Source: Corticium candelabrum (lineage: Eukaryota > Porifera > Homoscleromorpha > Homosclerophorida > Plakinidae). Taken from it: a stretch of DNA of 64,000 nt. Both the position numbers and the translations under genes were made by a program. Shown here piece after piece: positions 29,050-41,293 of this stretch; positions within the stretch are counted from its first letter, which is position 1; every line of letters begins with the position of its first letter. The notes beneath the pieces are model-generated. The model saw nothing but the letters and a program-made list of their open reading frames with translations. It did not search any database and had not been told where the DNA came from. The DNA lies in the NCBI RefSeq assembly GCF_963422355.1, contig NC_085094.1, positions 90,001-154,000 of the forward strand, given 5' to 3'.

Positions 29050-31600
29050 CTTTAGACGTGTTTTTAGATGATAATTCCGAAGTGATCTCTGAGGTAGTGC
29101 TTGTGCACTGGCAGTAGACGTACCTTAACATCTGGTGGTATTTCCACACAATTCGGCTGAAAAGCAGGATGCTTAATGGTAATGCATGTTGCATTGCCAT
29201 GGTAGTGTGCATTGGTGGATTTTTTGAAAGGCATGTCATGTTGTACTATCCAGATGCTTTCCTCGTGAACAATGCAAATGTCATAAGGTGGATCTGTTCG
29301 TCTTTGATATCCCTGTTTGCAGTCTGCACAGACCTTGATTTGGTTAGTTAAGAATTTGAGTTTGAATGGCTTAGGAACCATGTCCTGTGGGCTTATAGCA
29401 GATGCTGTAGCTGTCGTTGGTCTGTAACTCACAGGGTGTGGGTTTATGCTGTGCATTAGGGGTGGTCCTGGCCAAAGTCCAGAGTTCAATGTATTGTTGA
29501 GGTTGCCCATACAGTTGGTGTACGTAAAATGGATATCCAGATGCAGTTACTTTTGATTGTGTTATTTGAAAAGATAGATATGCAGTAGCTGATGAACCTT
29601 GAAGAGAGAATAATGCATTGCAAGTCTAAACAACTGTCATCGACTTTAAATTAACGTTTAATGTATTTTGCGATGGTGCTGTCATTTGAAAAAATTGAGA
29701 TAGAGTAGCTGATGAACCTTAGGGAGAAACATGCATTAGAAGTTTGAACAGCCAACGGCTGAAGTTTACTTAAGGAATTCCAATTACCCTGTGATTGTGC
29801 TGTTATTAGAAAAGGTGGATATGTGGTAGCTGATAAAGCTTGTAATGATGATGTCTGTTGAAATGGTTGAAGTACAGTAGTTGATGAATCTAAAGCATAA
29901 TAGTGCGTAGCAGGTTTGAACTGCTGTACATTACTTGAGGCATTAAAAGTACCTTGTGATGGTGCTGTCATTTGAAAAGATTGAGGCACATAGGGAGATG
30001 AACTTTGAACAGAACCATGCACATTGTCAGATGTACTTTGAACGGTCTGCCATGATGTACTTGACGAGGAGTTAGGCAATGTAGTGTGTAGCCTTTTTAT
30101 AGTGGTCAAGATGGTGCTTTCTGCTTGCTTTTGTCTGTATCGCTGTCGCTTGTTGGGCTTCTTGCCTGCATCACGAGGCTTGGTAGCCATTGCAAGTGCA
30201 GTCAAGTTTCCTGTAGTTGTTTTCTGCGACAGCGTTTTTGTAACATATTCAACAGCCCACCATTGGATTCTGGTACAGCAATCACGTGAGAACATATTTT
30301 GTAAGCAGTCCAAGAGTCACATGAAAGTTTATATGAGAATTGAGCACACATTTTCCCTGATGTTACTAAATGTGGCCTCCCGGGTTTGGTGCTGCTGATG
30401 ACAAAGCGTGATTGTTTGTTTGGACCTGGAACAGCAGTCATGTCTGTTTGTGCTTGGAGCAGTTTTTGGCCTTGTCAACCATAGCAGCAATTGTTGCACT
30501 GGGCACTCCAGGACAAGCTTTCATGATAGTCTCTAGAAATTGTGAAAGATCGGTGATGTTTGTAGTCAGATTGTTGACTTGCTTACTGCTGGCTTTCGGT
30601 TGGCTCTTGTCCTTGTTACCATTACCATCTCGTTGTTGAGGACAAGCTAATTACTTTTTTAATGTGTTCTTTCATTTGCTCAAGATTTAGATCATTCCAC
30701 TCTCGTTCTCGTAAGTACAGATGCTCAAAGCCAGTTGCAAATGTGTATTCACCAATTCCTCAAATGGCCTTTTCTACTTCTTCAAATTGTTGTTTAATAA
30801 GGTCTTTCGTGTGCATACAGAATTCCGCAATATCTTTTTCTTTGTATTTAAGTGATTTCTTGATGGTGTTGTTCATTGCTTCATTTCTGTTTGTGCTGTA
30901 ACGTGTAGGCAGTTTTCCAAGTCCAGCTTGTGTACGGACTGCTGCAATCATGGTGGTTTTCATACTATTTGCTTTGTACTTTAGGAACCATGAATAAGAA
31001 TTGGGTTGTATGCTGTTTCACTTTGTCTGATCGATTTTGCATTGACTCTTCCATCATCATAACATCAAGGAGCATATCGTTGTTGACAGCTATGGTAGTG
31101 CGTCCAACTCCAGGTATGTATCGTCTGCTGTCCTTGACTTAATTGCTGTCGCGATCTTGTCAGTTGACTAACTGATTCGGTGCTGATTCCACCTCTCTGC
31201 TGGTAAATGTGTGAGGCTACTTGCTTGGGCTGTATTGTTTCTGAAGTTGTTCGAATGTCTGTTAGGGTTCTTGTCTTAGTGCGAACATACGGCAGGTTTC
31301 CAATCTTTTGATTTCTGTGCTTTTGTACATTCAGCTTGTGTTCTCCATGGAGAAAGCAGTATGCTGTCATGGAGATACCAAGCTGTATTTCAAATCCCGT
31401 GTTGTCTGCATAAGATAAACAAATAAAATTTTGGATTTTTTGTGTAAAGTTTTGTAGCTGCCTTACCAATAGAAAACACAGTGTAGATGATTTTTCTAAA
31501 GTCTGCAGAAGACCTGTTCTCAGCATAGTTTTTGTGAACTCTGTGTGTTGCTTTCTTTGGAATCATTCCTTTTTTCCACATGGACAAATTTTGCACTTCT
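29050..31600 (-). pseudogene. MULE/SWIM-type transposase-derived gene, decayed
   Basis: Minus-strand blocks in N-to-C order: PYVRTKTRTLTDIRTTSET and KQVASHIYQQRGGIS (31350-31140); LPTRYSTNRNEAMNNTIKK and EFCMHTKDLIKQQFEEVEKA (30920-30765); GEYTFATGFEHL and ERE near 30700; a SWIM-like finger VISSTKPGRPHLVTS...CDSWTAYKICSHVIAV (30420-30270); a basic KPNKRQRYRQKQ tail; and a C-terminal zinc module LKFLTNQIKVCADC, DPPYDICIVHEE, NAHYHGNATCITIKH (29420-29170). This order is characteristic of SWIM-bearing MULE-like transposase genes of invertebrates. One frameshift lies just after the SWIM motif, one SWIM Cys is Tyr, and stops occur, so it is probably dead. Confidence 0.65.
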
Positions 31601-32158
31601 CTTTAAAGGTTGTGTTTCACTTGATAGAAGAGTAAAGGGCATCCTTGACAATTCCAATCTCCCAGATCATCTGCAAAATTGTCGTTTGTGATGGAAAGTG
31701 ATGTCATATCAACGAGGAAAACAGTTATGTTCAACACATTTGGGTGTAGAAACACATAACTGTTGAGCTGAAGCAGGGAAGATGCTTGCTAAGGCATCTT
31801 CAGCTCTAGGAGATGTACCATCATGTCAGCTCCATGCAGGCCAACTTTTGTTGTTGTTATAAAATGGGGAGCCATGAACATCTCTGAAATGCAGTGTTAT
31901 GCTATTGAACTTTATTTGATAACTTACTTAACAAGATGAAGCTTACCTTGTAGACGAGTCTCTATTCGGTGTGGCGAGATTGGTGAAGTGGGCGGAATTG
32001 TTTTCTTCTGTTTGTTTTGCTGAGAGTGATGGTATTTCTGCTGAGAGTGATGGCAAAAATTCTAAATCAGACTCTGTGCTCGATACAGTAAAAACACTTT
32101 CTAACCCTTCCAAGTCATGATGATGGGATTGTGTTTCCTGTATACACCATACTTATTA

Positions 32159-32524
32159 TTATGCACTGTATATATAATGACAGAAATGAATGCATACATC
32201 TAAATACTGCATTTGTGATGTGAAACTCATCATTGACTGCTGTATTCCAGTTTGATATGCAGCTTCATCATCAATGTGAGGTGATTGAAATTTCTCAAAC
32301 CACAGTTTATTCACTGTAACGTCTTCACAGGGTGATAAGAACTTTTCAGTAAGGCCAGCAGCATTTCTACTTGTGTTGTCCCATGGGTCAAACAGGTCAT
32401 CTTGGTCCACTTGCCACATATTTGGCTTTGATCGCTTCTGACGACTCATTCTGATACTCTTACTTGCAAGTATGGCTTGTTCTAGTGAGATGTGCTTATT
32501 TATACCATCAATACCATGCCACAA
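32159..32524 (-). other. Open frame upstream of the MULE-like gene
   Basis: 121 codons containing DDLFDPWDNTSRNAAGLTEK and DEAAYQTGIQQSMM. Position and strand fit an N-terminal part of the MULE-like gene. No motif is recognised and intervening sequence has stops. Confidence 0.25.
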
Positions 32525-32539
32525 AACGGAAGGCTCAAA

Positions 32540-35340
32540 AGATTTTTGCAGTATCTGACATACCTTCTCGTCTGGCTATTTTGCAGTCAGAGAAACAGGT
32601 CAACTTTGACACTACTTTGCCAGCTGTTTTGGATAATGTTTCATAGTTGGTTAGCAATTATAAGGTGCCATAATACTATTGTCATACTTTCTCTAGTGTG
32701 TAATGCACTCAGCACTGTCTCCTAGGAGGCTGTTTGGAAAGTCTACAATAGTTTTGCAGTAGTTGACATAGAACGCGTTTCTTTAGCCTCCGCCGTCTAA
32801 TCCGAATTAGGTGGTGGAGTTCTTTTAGCTCCACCGGTGGATATGGTGGAGGTCAGGTGGAAGTAGATCACTGCGCATGCTCACTGCTACACAGAATGAC
32901 GGAAAGAAGACGGACGTTCAATGTAGAGTCTCTTGCAGACTGTAATGCATTATAAAATCATCAAGATGATTTAGGGGAATAACACTTTCAGTAAAGCCAG
33001 AGACTCGAACACGCTGTCGACGGTGCATCAACGCCTCCAAAAGGGGAGCCACACAATCAAACTAGCAGTTAGAAGCAAAAGCAACATCTCGGTGTCGTCC
33101 AATAAGTCAGTGAACATGGAAGCTGCTAGCTTTGCCTCTTAGAAATGGCAGTTCATTATTCTTCTCATTTGGTAATTGCACAATGCACAGAGACATCGTG
33201 TGCTTAGTGGTTGGTTACTAGTTAGAAAGTGCATGGTATAGCACAACGATATACTTTTTCACGTGAAGAATGTACTGAGATTTGATTGAGTATTTTAGTG
33301 CAATGCACTGGCATATTGGCAGCTACTATTTTGTCAGCTTTATAGTGAAATCAGCACAAGTACACTATGGAGTTATTGGATTGCTCTTGGTTTACTAGCT
33401 GATTCTTTTAACTTAATATTACAATATATTACATTGTGTTATCAGAAATATTACATTAGTTGTTTAGGGTTTTATTACTGATTGGCTACTGGTTTGTAAA
33501 GGTAATATACACGTGTAATAGATACGTGTAAAAAGGAAATTTATTGAATTGTAATTGTGTAAGTGTATAATCGATAATTATAATATAGTCTCAGTAAGAT
33601 TTGTCGTCTTTCCAAGAATGCTGTTTACTGTTGTTTGGGTTTATTGTTGTAACTTATGATTTGGTTGTCATGTTGTTGTTGTTGTTTGGTTACTGTTGGT
33701 AGATGAGGTGCAACTTATTTTATTTATTATTTTATTTTATTCTTATAATAATAGGTTGATTGTTTCTCTGCATCAACATGTCAGAGTTATGAATGTGGCA
33801 GCGCAAGCCCACGTAGTTTCATCTTTGATTTGTTCATTGAAATTAAATTACATTCTAATACATGAGCTTACAAGTAGTTTACTTACTACAACTAGCTAAA
33901 ATTGTAGGGGCTTGATGAATTTCATGTAAATTGAGCATCTGTTGGACATGCTTTATATTGTTATATTGTTATGTAATATAGTTACCTGTTTGCAAAGGCA
34001 TTAGTGGCAGCATGTGTTGACAATTCCACCAATTGCTCTGACATTCAAATCTTTGTCATGCCCAAAAAACCAAATAAACACTAGCAGCTTGTTATAGTGC
34101 ATCGACTGACTTCTGGCTCATTGAAATTTTGCGCCATGATTGGCACATATTTTAATTGTTCATGCAAAAAGAATAACTTCCTACACTTAGTTAATTAAAC
34201 TTTGTTCCGATGGAACTGTTTGATATCTAGAATAACCTAATAATGCTGTGCTTGCTTGATAACTTTGAGAATGTTAGGTCGTAGACTTGATATGTGCCTT
34301 GTGCCAGTCATCATTGGTTCATGTCATGTGCTTGATTGATATAAAATGGGTGGAAACTCTAGCTTATCTGTTACAATATTTATCACCTTTATTTATTATT
34401 ATCAATTTATTAATTAACTTAATTAATTAAAACAGGATGGTGGATAGGATACAGTTTGCAAAGAGTGTTATTGTTCATGTTACTAATATATGCATATCCA
34501 TGCAAAGTGTATGTCATTCTTACTATTGATGCTGTCTGTACCTAAGGTCCTTGCTAACTGTCCTGAAGCACAAGGATTACATCATAAAATTGTCAGTTGC
34601 AGGTCCTGATGTACTAATCACCATTACACAGATACAATCAGAATCTTGACAGCAGTCTTCAAATCATGGTTTCGATTGCTAAACCTGTATAGTCGTTGCC
34701 CACACCGATTATTTTTTCATTATCTTCATTTTGACACCAAATATTTCTAACACCATTGCTAATAATAGTTAGAGCCTCTGAGGCAAACTATACTACAGCA
34801 GTCTGATTGAGCGGTGTACACAAGACAAGAGAAGATTCGTGTACGTAATCGTATTCAATTCTTAGATTTAAAAATTGAAAGATACACCTCGGTTGATATG
34901 CAGTTTCTACGAAAATCTAACATTTTTACCTGTTTACTGGCCTGTACAGTACAGTAATTCCTAAATAGTTTCTAAGTGAATCGACTGAGTCTGACATTGT
35001 AGGCAAACTTTGAAGCTCTGCTCTTTCTCACTGTCACAAACGTTACGCTAAAGCTACAGAACCTGTAAAATTTACGTTAAAAGCAAGATTGGCACCTTAG
35101 CTTAATACTGTGACGGTCAAACAAGGTGAAGAACGAGCATAGAAGACAATCAGATCCGACAGATAGCTCATCGTAGAAGGTATCTCATGCAAGTAGTTAC
35201 ATCCTAGACGCCGTTTCCGTCTACAGCTTTCTGTTTGCCGCTGCGAGAGGATACGGACTGACGCAGTACTGTACAGACGATATGGCTACGAAACGTGAGA
35301 AACTCGATCAGACGTTTGTAGACGCATGCTCAATTTTACT
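32540..35340. other. AT-rich stretch without genes
   Basis: No coding similarity was seen. A short GC-rich patch at 32785-32875 (CTCCACCGGTGGA centre) is palindromic. The rest is AT-rich with ATTAATTA runs. Confidence 0.45.
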
Positions 35341-35350
35341 TGTACGTATT

Positions 35351-35520
35351 AATTGACAAGCTCCAATGACCGGCTTCGCAAAGAGGACAACACATGCCAG
35401 GAGCCTCTCCTTTCCACTTGATAGCGCCGCATTTGAGACAAACGTTTGTCATAGAGCCAATACAAAACGGAAGTGGAGAAGAGACGGGTCGCATTTAGAG
35501 GTAGAGATTAGAGCAGAAAG
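35351..35520 (-). mobile_element. HINE-like short element
   Basis: It starts GACAAGCTCCAATGACCGGC and ends GGTAGAGATTA. It matches 37397-37552 along its length, including GACAACACATGCCAGG and GGAAGTGGAGAAGAGAC. It is oriented opposite to the copy at 18.1 kb. Confidence 0.6.
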
Positions 35521-36070
35521 TATCTAAAAATGCGTTTGATGGTAGCCTAGGTGATGTTGGGCATGAATAATTGCAGTCAATAAAAATGTTGAGTATGCAC
35601 TTGCAATCATTCAGCACTCCCTGATATTGCGCTGTCCCGTTAAATGAAATAAAGTCACGTGCAGTTAGAAGAATAGTATAGCGCTCCCGGATAAGTCACG
35701 TGCAGTTAGACGAATTCATCAGAGCAGAACTAAAAGTCACATGCAGTACTCACCCGGATAATCCGTTCCCCGTATGTAGCGAAGTCACGACTCGTACCGA
35801 CTCTCGTCATTTCGACAGTCCCGCTAAACGTCGCCTTTTCGAAGACGCTGCTGGCGTTTCGGGAAACAGGTGCATCAATCATGGCAGCTCTTCGACCTTC
35901 GTAGAGTAGCAAACGACCGTGTGCGTATTTTGTCAAGACCCGGATATCAGCAAAAACATGTTCCGTTTCTCGTCGTCGCCCGCAATAATTTTAATACATT
36001 AATTAATGATTCAGCGGGCAAAATCTCTTGTATTCGACTGCGATGCGCTGCAAGTGTAACAATTAATTAA
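35521..36070 (+). repeat. DSRHF-frame repeat, copy 1
   Basis: The stretch CCGACTCTCGTCATTTCGAC through AGACGCTGCTGGCGTTTCGG recurs at about 36900-36980 and twice at 38380-38570. In one frame each reads DSRHFDSPAKRRLFEDAAGV followed by SGNRC. The flanking AGCAGAAAGTATCTAAAAAT at 35514 is also repeated at 37910. Confidence 0.6.
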
Positions 36071-36526
36071 ACGTTGGTCAAAAGCAAGTATATCTGCCTA
36101 TCTTCTCTATAGAGATTCTAGAACCGAAAGACGGGAGACACAAAGCTAAAAAGATATAAGAGAGACAACACGTCACCGCCTTTCCCTCAAGTAGATCGCT
36201 ATCTTTTTTTCAACTCGCGCTTCCAGCACATGCACAATATCAATAGAAACATTTTACAAACAAACTCTGATTGTGAAACATAAACTGTCTAGTCGCCTAG
36301 TCTCGAATTCACTTTAGTTGTCGCATGCGATTGAGATCGAGATAGAAGCAACTCCGAAGAGGCTTTGCCGTATTGTTATATTGAACATGAAATTCTCACT
36401 TCCAACACAGTTGAAGTGCAAGTCCGGAAACGTCTACACGTGTGTATAAGTATGTGAGCATTCGTTTGAGACCGCCAAAGTCATCATTCCGTAGTCTGCG
36501 GTCTGCAGTCTGCGTTTTACAGCAAC

Positions 36527-37300
36527 CCTTAATTAGCCGTGATGTAAGTGATTTTACCGTTTAGTAGCAGCCAGACAGAATTTTCATTCATAGCTAGATC
36601 CCGTTCTATTGCCGTATCCAAATTCCCGTTGATTGGATTAGCGATTGGGTTAAACCATTTCAACTTGGACGTTGCTGCCGTTGCGAGAAACAGGTGTAGC
36701 GAACTTAGCATCTATTCGACACGTGTCCAGTTTCAAAAAATCCAGTTGATTGGATTATTGATTCTGTTGAAGCCATTTCGACAGACCCGTTGCGAAAAAC
36801 AGATTTATCGAACCTGGCATCTATAATTTCGACGTGAATCTCGTAACGTGCAAGTCATGTGCAATACTCACCCGGATGATCCGTCCCCGCATATAACGAA
36901 TACCGACTCTCGTCATTTCGACAGTCCCGCTAAACGTCGTCTCTTTGAAGACGTTGCTAGCGTTTCAGGGAACAGGTGCATCAAACACGGCAGCTCTTCG
37001 ACGTTCGTAGACTGGCAAACGACTGTGGGCGTATTTTTTCAAGAACTGGATATCAGCGAAAATATCATTCGTTTGCCAGCGTCGCCCGCAATAAACGACA
37101 CGCTCGGTGCGTACCGTCCGACGTCGGGAACAGGCAGTTTGAATTCGGCGGAAATACGATTCGGCGTTTCAGAGATATTCGTGCGCGAGCGAAATCGAGT
37201 GCGATCGGCGAGAAATGTCGTCGTCGTTGAAGAAGTCAAAAAGACGACCACGGTCTCACTTTCGATATTAATGAATTCGGCGTGGGCGATCTAAATTCGG
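36527..37300 (+). repeat. DSRHF-frame repeat, copy 2, with HINE-like frame
   Basis: 36527-36960 is a diverged duplicate of 38010-38480. It contains short units built on CATTTCGAC...CCCGTTGCG...AACAGGTGTA. An open frame of 148 codons (36848-37294) runs from the DSRHF unit into the IGAYRPTSG/KTTT segment shared with 16966-17290. Repeat-derived; real coding status is unknown. Confidence 0.6.
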
Positions 37301-37354
37301 CCGAGATCGGACTCGCCGTCTTTGAGAAACGCTCGTACGGACGGACACACAAAC

Positions 37355-37375
37355 AGACAGACAGACAGACAGACA
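37355..37375 (+). repeat. (GACA)n microsatellite
   Basis: A short pure tract. Further GACA runs occur at about 37574-37594, 37735-37749 and 37852-37880, each bordering repeat-derived blocks. Confidence 0.85.
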
Positions 37376-37396
37376 CCTCTTCTTTATATATATAGA

Positions 37397-37552
37397 CAAG
37401 CTCCAACGCTCGGCTTCGCCCGGGGGACAACACATGCCAGGTGCTTCTCCTTTCCACTTCATAGTGCTGCAGTTGACACACAGGTTTGTCATAGAGGCAA
37501 TACAACACGGAAGTGGAGAAGAGACAAGTCGCCTTTATAGGTAGAGATTATA
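37397..37552 (-). mobile_element. HINE-like short element
   Basis: In minus orientation: ATAATCTCTACCTATAAAGG at its start, a spacer, CCCCCGGGCGAAGCCGAGC near the end, TTGGAGCTTGTC, then a TA-rich tract. (GACA)n tracts lie on both sides. Confidence 0.65.
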
Positions 37553-38009
37553 GCATTAATGACCGACAGAAAGGCAGACAGACAGACAGACAGATGTGAT
37601 GTTTTCCTCTACACATATTGTCTACTTCTCTGTACCAACATTGTCATCATAGATGTACGCATCTTTACGTCGCATCAAGTTAAGCGTCTTCTATGGTGGC
37701 CATGTACGTTGTGATGTCCATCCATGTAATCGAGAGACAGACAGACAGTGTTCAGTTTTTTTAGTTGTCATTTTAATGTAGTGTATCGTGCTTTGCTTAA
37801 TTTGATTTAGCCTGTAATAGTTCTGATTTATAAAAATATAATAACATTGACAGTCAGACAGACAGACAGATAGACAGAAAAACAGGTCGCCTTTATAAGT
37901 AGAGATTATAGCAGAAAGTATCTAAAAATGCGTTTGATGCTTGAAAAGACAAAGGGGGTGTAAACAGGTCACGTACAGTTTGTATAGACAACCGTTTACT
38001 GTTACTAAT

Positions 38010-38680
38010 TAGCCGTTGTGTAAGTGCTTTTACTGTTTAGTAGCAGCCAGACAGAATTCTCATTCATAGTTATATACCGTACAATTGCCGTGTCTAGAGC
38101 CCGTTGATTTTTGGATTAGCGATAAGGTGAAACCATTTCGACTTAGACGTTGCTGCCGTTGCGAGGAACAGGTGTATCGAACTTGTCATCTATTCGACGC
38201 GTATTCAGTTTCAAAAATTCCAATTTATTGGATTATTGATCCCGTTGAAGTCATTTCGACAATCCCGTGGCTGAGAACAGGTGTATCAAATTTTGCATCT
38301 ATAATTTCGACGTGAATCCCGTAACGTGCGAGTCATGTACAATACTTACCCGGATAATCCGTTCCTCATATATAACGACCGCCGACTCTCATCATTTCGA
38401 CAGGCCCGCTGAACGTCGTCTGTTCGAAGACGTTGCTGGAGTTTCGGGGAACAGTTGCATCAAACACGACAGCTCCGTATCTAACAAAGTGACGACTCGT
38501 ACCGACTCTCGTCATTTCCACAGTCCCGCTGAACGTCGTCTCTTCGAAGAAGTTGCTGACGTTAGATGCATACAACAGTGCAAAACAATGTACGCTTACT
38601 CTCTGTCATACTCACGCCGTTTTATTCTCTCTCTTATGTCTCCCATAACCTGGGCAAGACCTACTCTAGAGTAGACTTTG
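38010..38680 (+). repeat. DSRHF-frame repeat, copy 3 (double unit)
   Basis: The first half aligns with 36527-36960 at many positions (TTTAGTAGCAGCCAGACAGA, GACGTTGCTGCCGTTGCGAG). It then carries two consecutive DSRHF-type units (38385-38460 and 38495-38570). Confidence 0.6.
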
Positions 38681-38830
38681 ACAACCTGTTTCCACAGACA
38701 TATGCATATTAGCTATAGATCACCGATCGAGATCACGCGAAGAGATCATACTGACATCTGAATCGAAGCTTACCTTCTTAGAAGCCTTTTGTAAGTCTGC
38801 TCTAGAGCAGGTCTTGCCAAGGCAATCCGC
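38652..38830. repeat. Inverted repeat around CTCTAGAG centres
   Basis: GGCAAGACCTACTCTAGAG at 38653-38671 is answered by CTCTAGAGCAGGTCTTGCC at 38801-38819 in inverted orientation. Each half also has its own CTCTAGAG palindrome. Confidence 0.6.
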
Positions 38831-39059
38831 CGCCAATCTAATTTCTGCCTAGAGAAACTAGACCTATTAGTATGCACGATGCAGTTATTTTTTGTATGCA
38901 CGATCACGTATGCACGAACATCGATTTTTTGTTAATCATGCACATACCGAACTAGCTTACCCTGTATCGTAAGCGTTCTCTCGTTCCTTTCATCAACTCA
39001 GGTGGTCCATCCATGATTCCTGGCAGAAAGCGTATAATGACAGCTCTACGCCTATCAAC

Positions 39060-39250
39060 TCGATTGTATACTGCGTAGCCCCTCCCACGGGCGGTACCTG
39101 ATCATGATTGACGGGTTTATCAAACCGTTGGTCTCTAGAGCCTTTGTCTACTGCTTACATTTGCATGAACTGAACGGGGGCATCAATCTTAATTAATGAA
39201 GATACATGTTCAAGAGCTTCTCCTAGTACCAAATGATTCCACTGCCAATG
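39060..39250 (-). repeat. Dispersed repeat, partner of 14160-14330
   Basis: In reverse complement it reads GCTCTTGAACATGTATCTTC and CTCTAGAGACCAACGGTTTG, as at 14180-14310. Confidence 0.6.
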
Positions 39251-39814
39251 GATAGAAGACAACTCCAGTTGCGATGACATTGGTTTCATAGCGATGGTCC
39301 TTGATTATTTCCCCAGATTCAGCATCAGCTCCCGCATGGAATGACTTGCTATTTCACATAAGCGTCTCCAAAAGAATTCTTGACTGTGACTTAATTGAAA
39401 AAGCAGGTTTCCCCTGATTGAAGTCATGATGCTATACATCTCTTGGACGGTCTCCGCAATTAGCGGAGCAACGTTGTTTACGACGAACTCCCTGGGTACT
39501 ATTAGATTTCATTATTATTATTATTATCATTATTGTTATTATATATGTATATCTTGTTTTCTTGTGACATTAGCACAGTGACTCACCGCCATCACCTATA
39601 CACCCGTTACAAATCAACATGTAATGATATAAATAGCAGGATCTTCTAATATTCTCATACTGATGCCAGCTGCTGATGGCGTATTGCATTATATGTTAAT
39701 TTAGATGTAAACGTTTTCACCTTGCAGGCGTCCGGAATGAGGTTGCAAGCTAGAATGAATATGATTATTCTCACAAATAGCTTAGACAGTCGTCTATTAT
39801 GACTATGAGGCAAG

Positions 39815-40440
39815 TACTGGCTCGTAAATCGACGTAAGTAGCACGTAAATAAACGTAAATTACGAAGACACGTAATTTACCGTAATTTACGATCCTCGTA
39901 ATTTACGATCCTCGTAATTTAGCGTAATTTACGATCCTCGTAATTTACGATACTCGTAATTTAGCGTAATTTACTATCCTCGTAATTTACGCCTCAAAGT
40001 GCATGCGCAAAACTACACTTCAAACGTAAAATACGACCTAGGATCGTAAATTACGCAAGATTTACGTGTCTTCGTATTTTACGTCTATTTACGCCCTATC
40101 TAGATACGCTGATTTACGCAACATCGCTAGGTCATAATGACACGTGCACTGTGCATGATTACACAGTGTAATCGCACAGTGCACGTGTCATTATGACCTA
40201 GCGATGTTGCGTAAATCAGTGTATCTAGATAGGGCGTAAATAGACGTAAAATACGAAGACACGTAAATCTTGCGTAATTTACGATCTTCGTAATTTACGT
40301 GGCAAAGTGCATGCGCAAAGGTCACTACAGACGTAAAATACGACCCAGGATCGTAAATTACGAAAATATTACGTGTCTTCGTATTTTACGTCGATTTACG
40401 TGCTATTTACGTCGATTTACGAGCGTGCGGGCCAGTAGTG
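39815..40440. repeat. Giant CGTAAAT palindrome
   Basis: Two arms of about 310 bp meet near 40160 (AATCGCACAGTGCACGTGTC and its complement). Each arm contains its own inverted pair of CGTAAAATACGAAGACACG. Outer tips read ACTGGC...CTCGTAAATCGACG in inverted orientation. The left arm has an extra expansion of about 30-bp CGTAATTTACGATCCT-type units (39880-39990). A single arm occurs at 13914-14155, so this is a dispersed foldback-type element, not a one-off. Confidence 0.88.
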
Positions 40441-41029
40441 CGAATACCTGAGTCGGATAATTGAATGCCTGAATGGGATAACTGAACACCCAATTCGAAT
40501 AACTGATTACCTGAATCGGATAATTGAACGCAAAATACTCTAGTTGTCTTCAATTTTTCGTTCACGCTTCAATTGTCTCACTCGTTTATTAGCTGATATA
40601 GGCGCGTAACAATGGTCGCGTAGTCATGTGATAATGGTTGCGTCACAATAATTTCTGTCAAAGTAACGCGTGGAAACTCAAAAAACAGACTTTTCTCTTC
40701 TTTTAGCTTTTCCTTTCCATCCCGTTTGTCACGTATCAGTCTCCTTTGCTCTTTAGTCGCGTAAGGGTGTAAAATCGAGAGTCGTTTCACTCTTCTCGCC
40801 AAGAAATTACAATTAAGTCGACCCCTCGAAAAGGGCCCTTACTTCAATTTTCGCGCATATGTTACGGAGTCAAAATTGCATTCATCTGGCATCGTCGTTT
40901 TGTTGATCCGTCTTTCCGTTTTGCCGTAAATCCATATGACAAGTGCTGACGTACGCATATAAATATATAAATATATAAATATATAAATATATAAATATAT
41001 AAATATATAAATATATAAATAAAATATAT

Positions 41030-41145
41030 CTCGAGCTCAATTGACATGACAAGAGAGAGGCTCGCTTCGTTCGCCAATAATATATCTCGAGCTCAATTGA
41101 CATGACAAGAGAGAGGCTCGCTTCGCTCACCAAATATACAAGTAA
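41030..41145 (-). repeat. Hairpin-like end module of array unit, duplicated
   Basis: Read on the minus strand: GGCGAGCGAAGCGAGCC-type sequence, CTCTCTTGTCATGTCAATTG, AGCTCGAGATATAT, then TA-rich DNA. It is present twice in this unit and once in most others (not identified in units ending near 43780, 46460 and 50720). The layout GCGAAGC core, then (T)TGAGCTCG, then TA-rich tract parallels the HINE-like ends at 18.2 and 37.4 kb. Confidence 0.6.
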
Positions 41146-41293
41146 ATGCTCGGTTAGCATTGTGTTTGGCGAGCGATGGTGTTCTATCTTTACCTATTGA
41201 GTGATAATTTGTGTAACAATGGTTGCTTTATGTGGCAATAGTTTCTGTCAAACAAACGCGGGAACTAAGGAAACAGACTTTCAGTTGCTCTTC

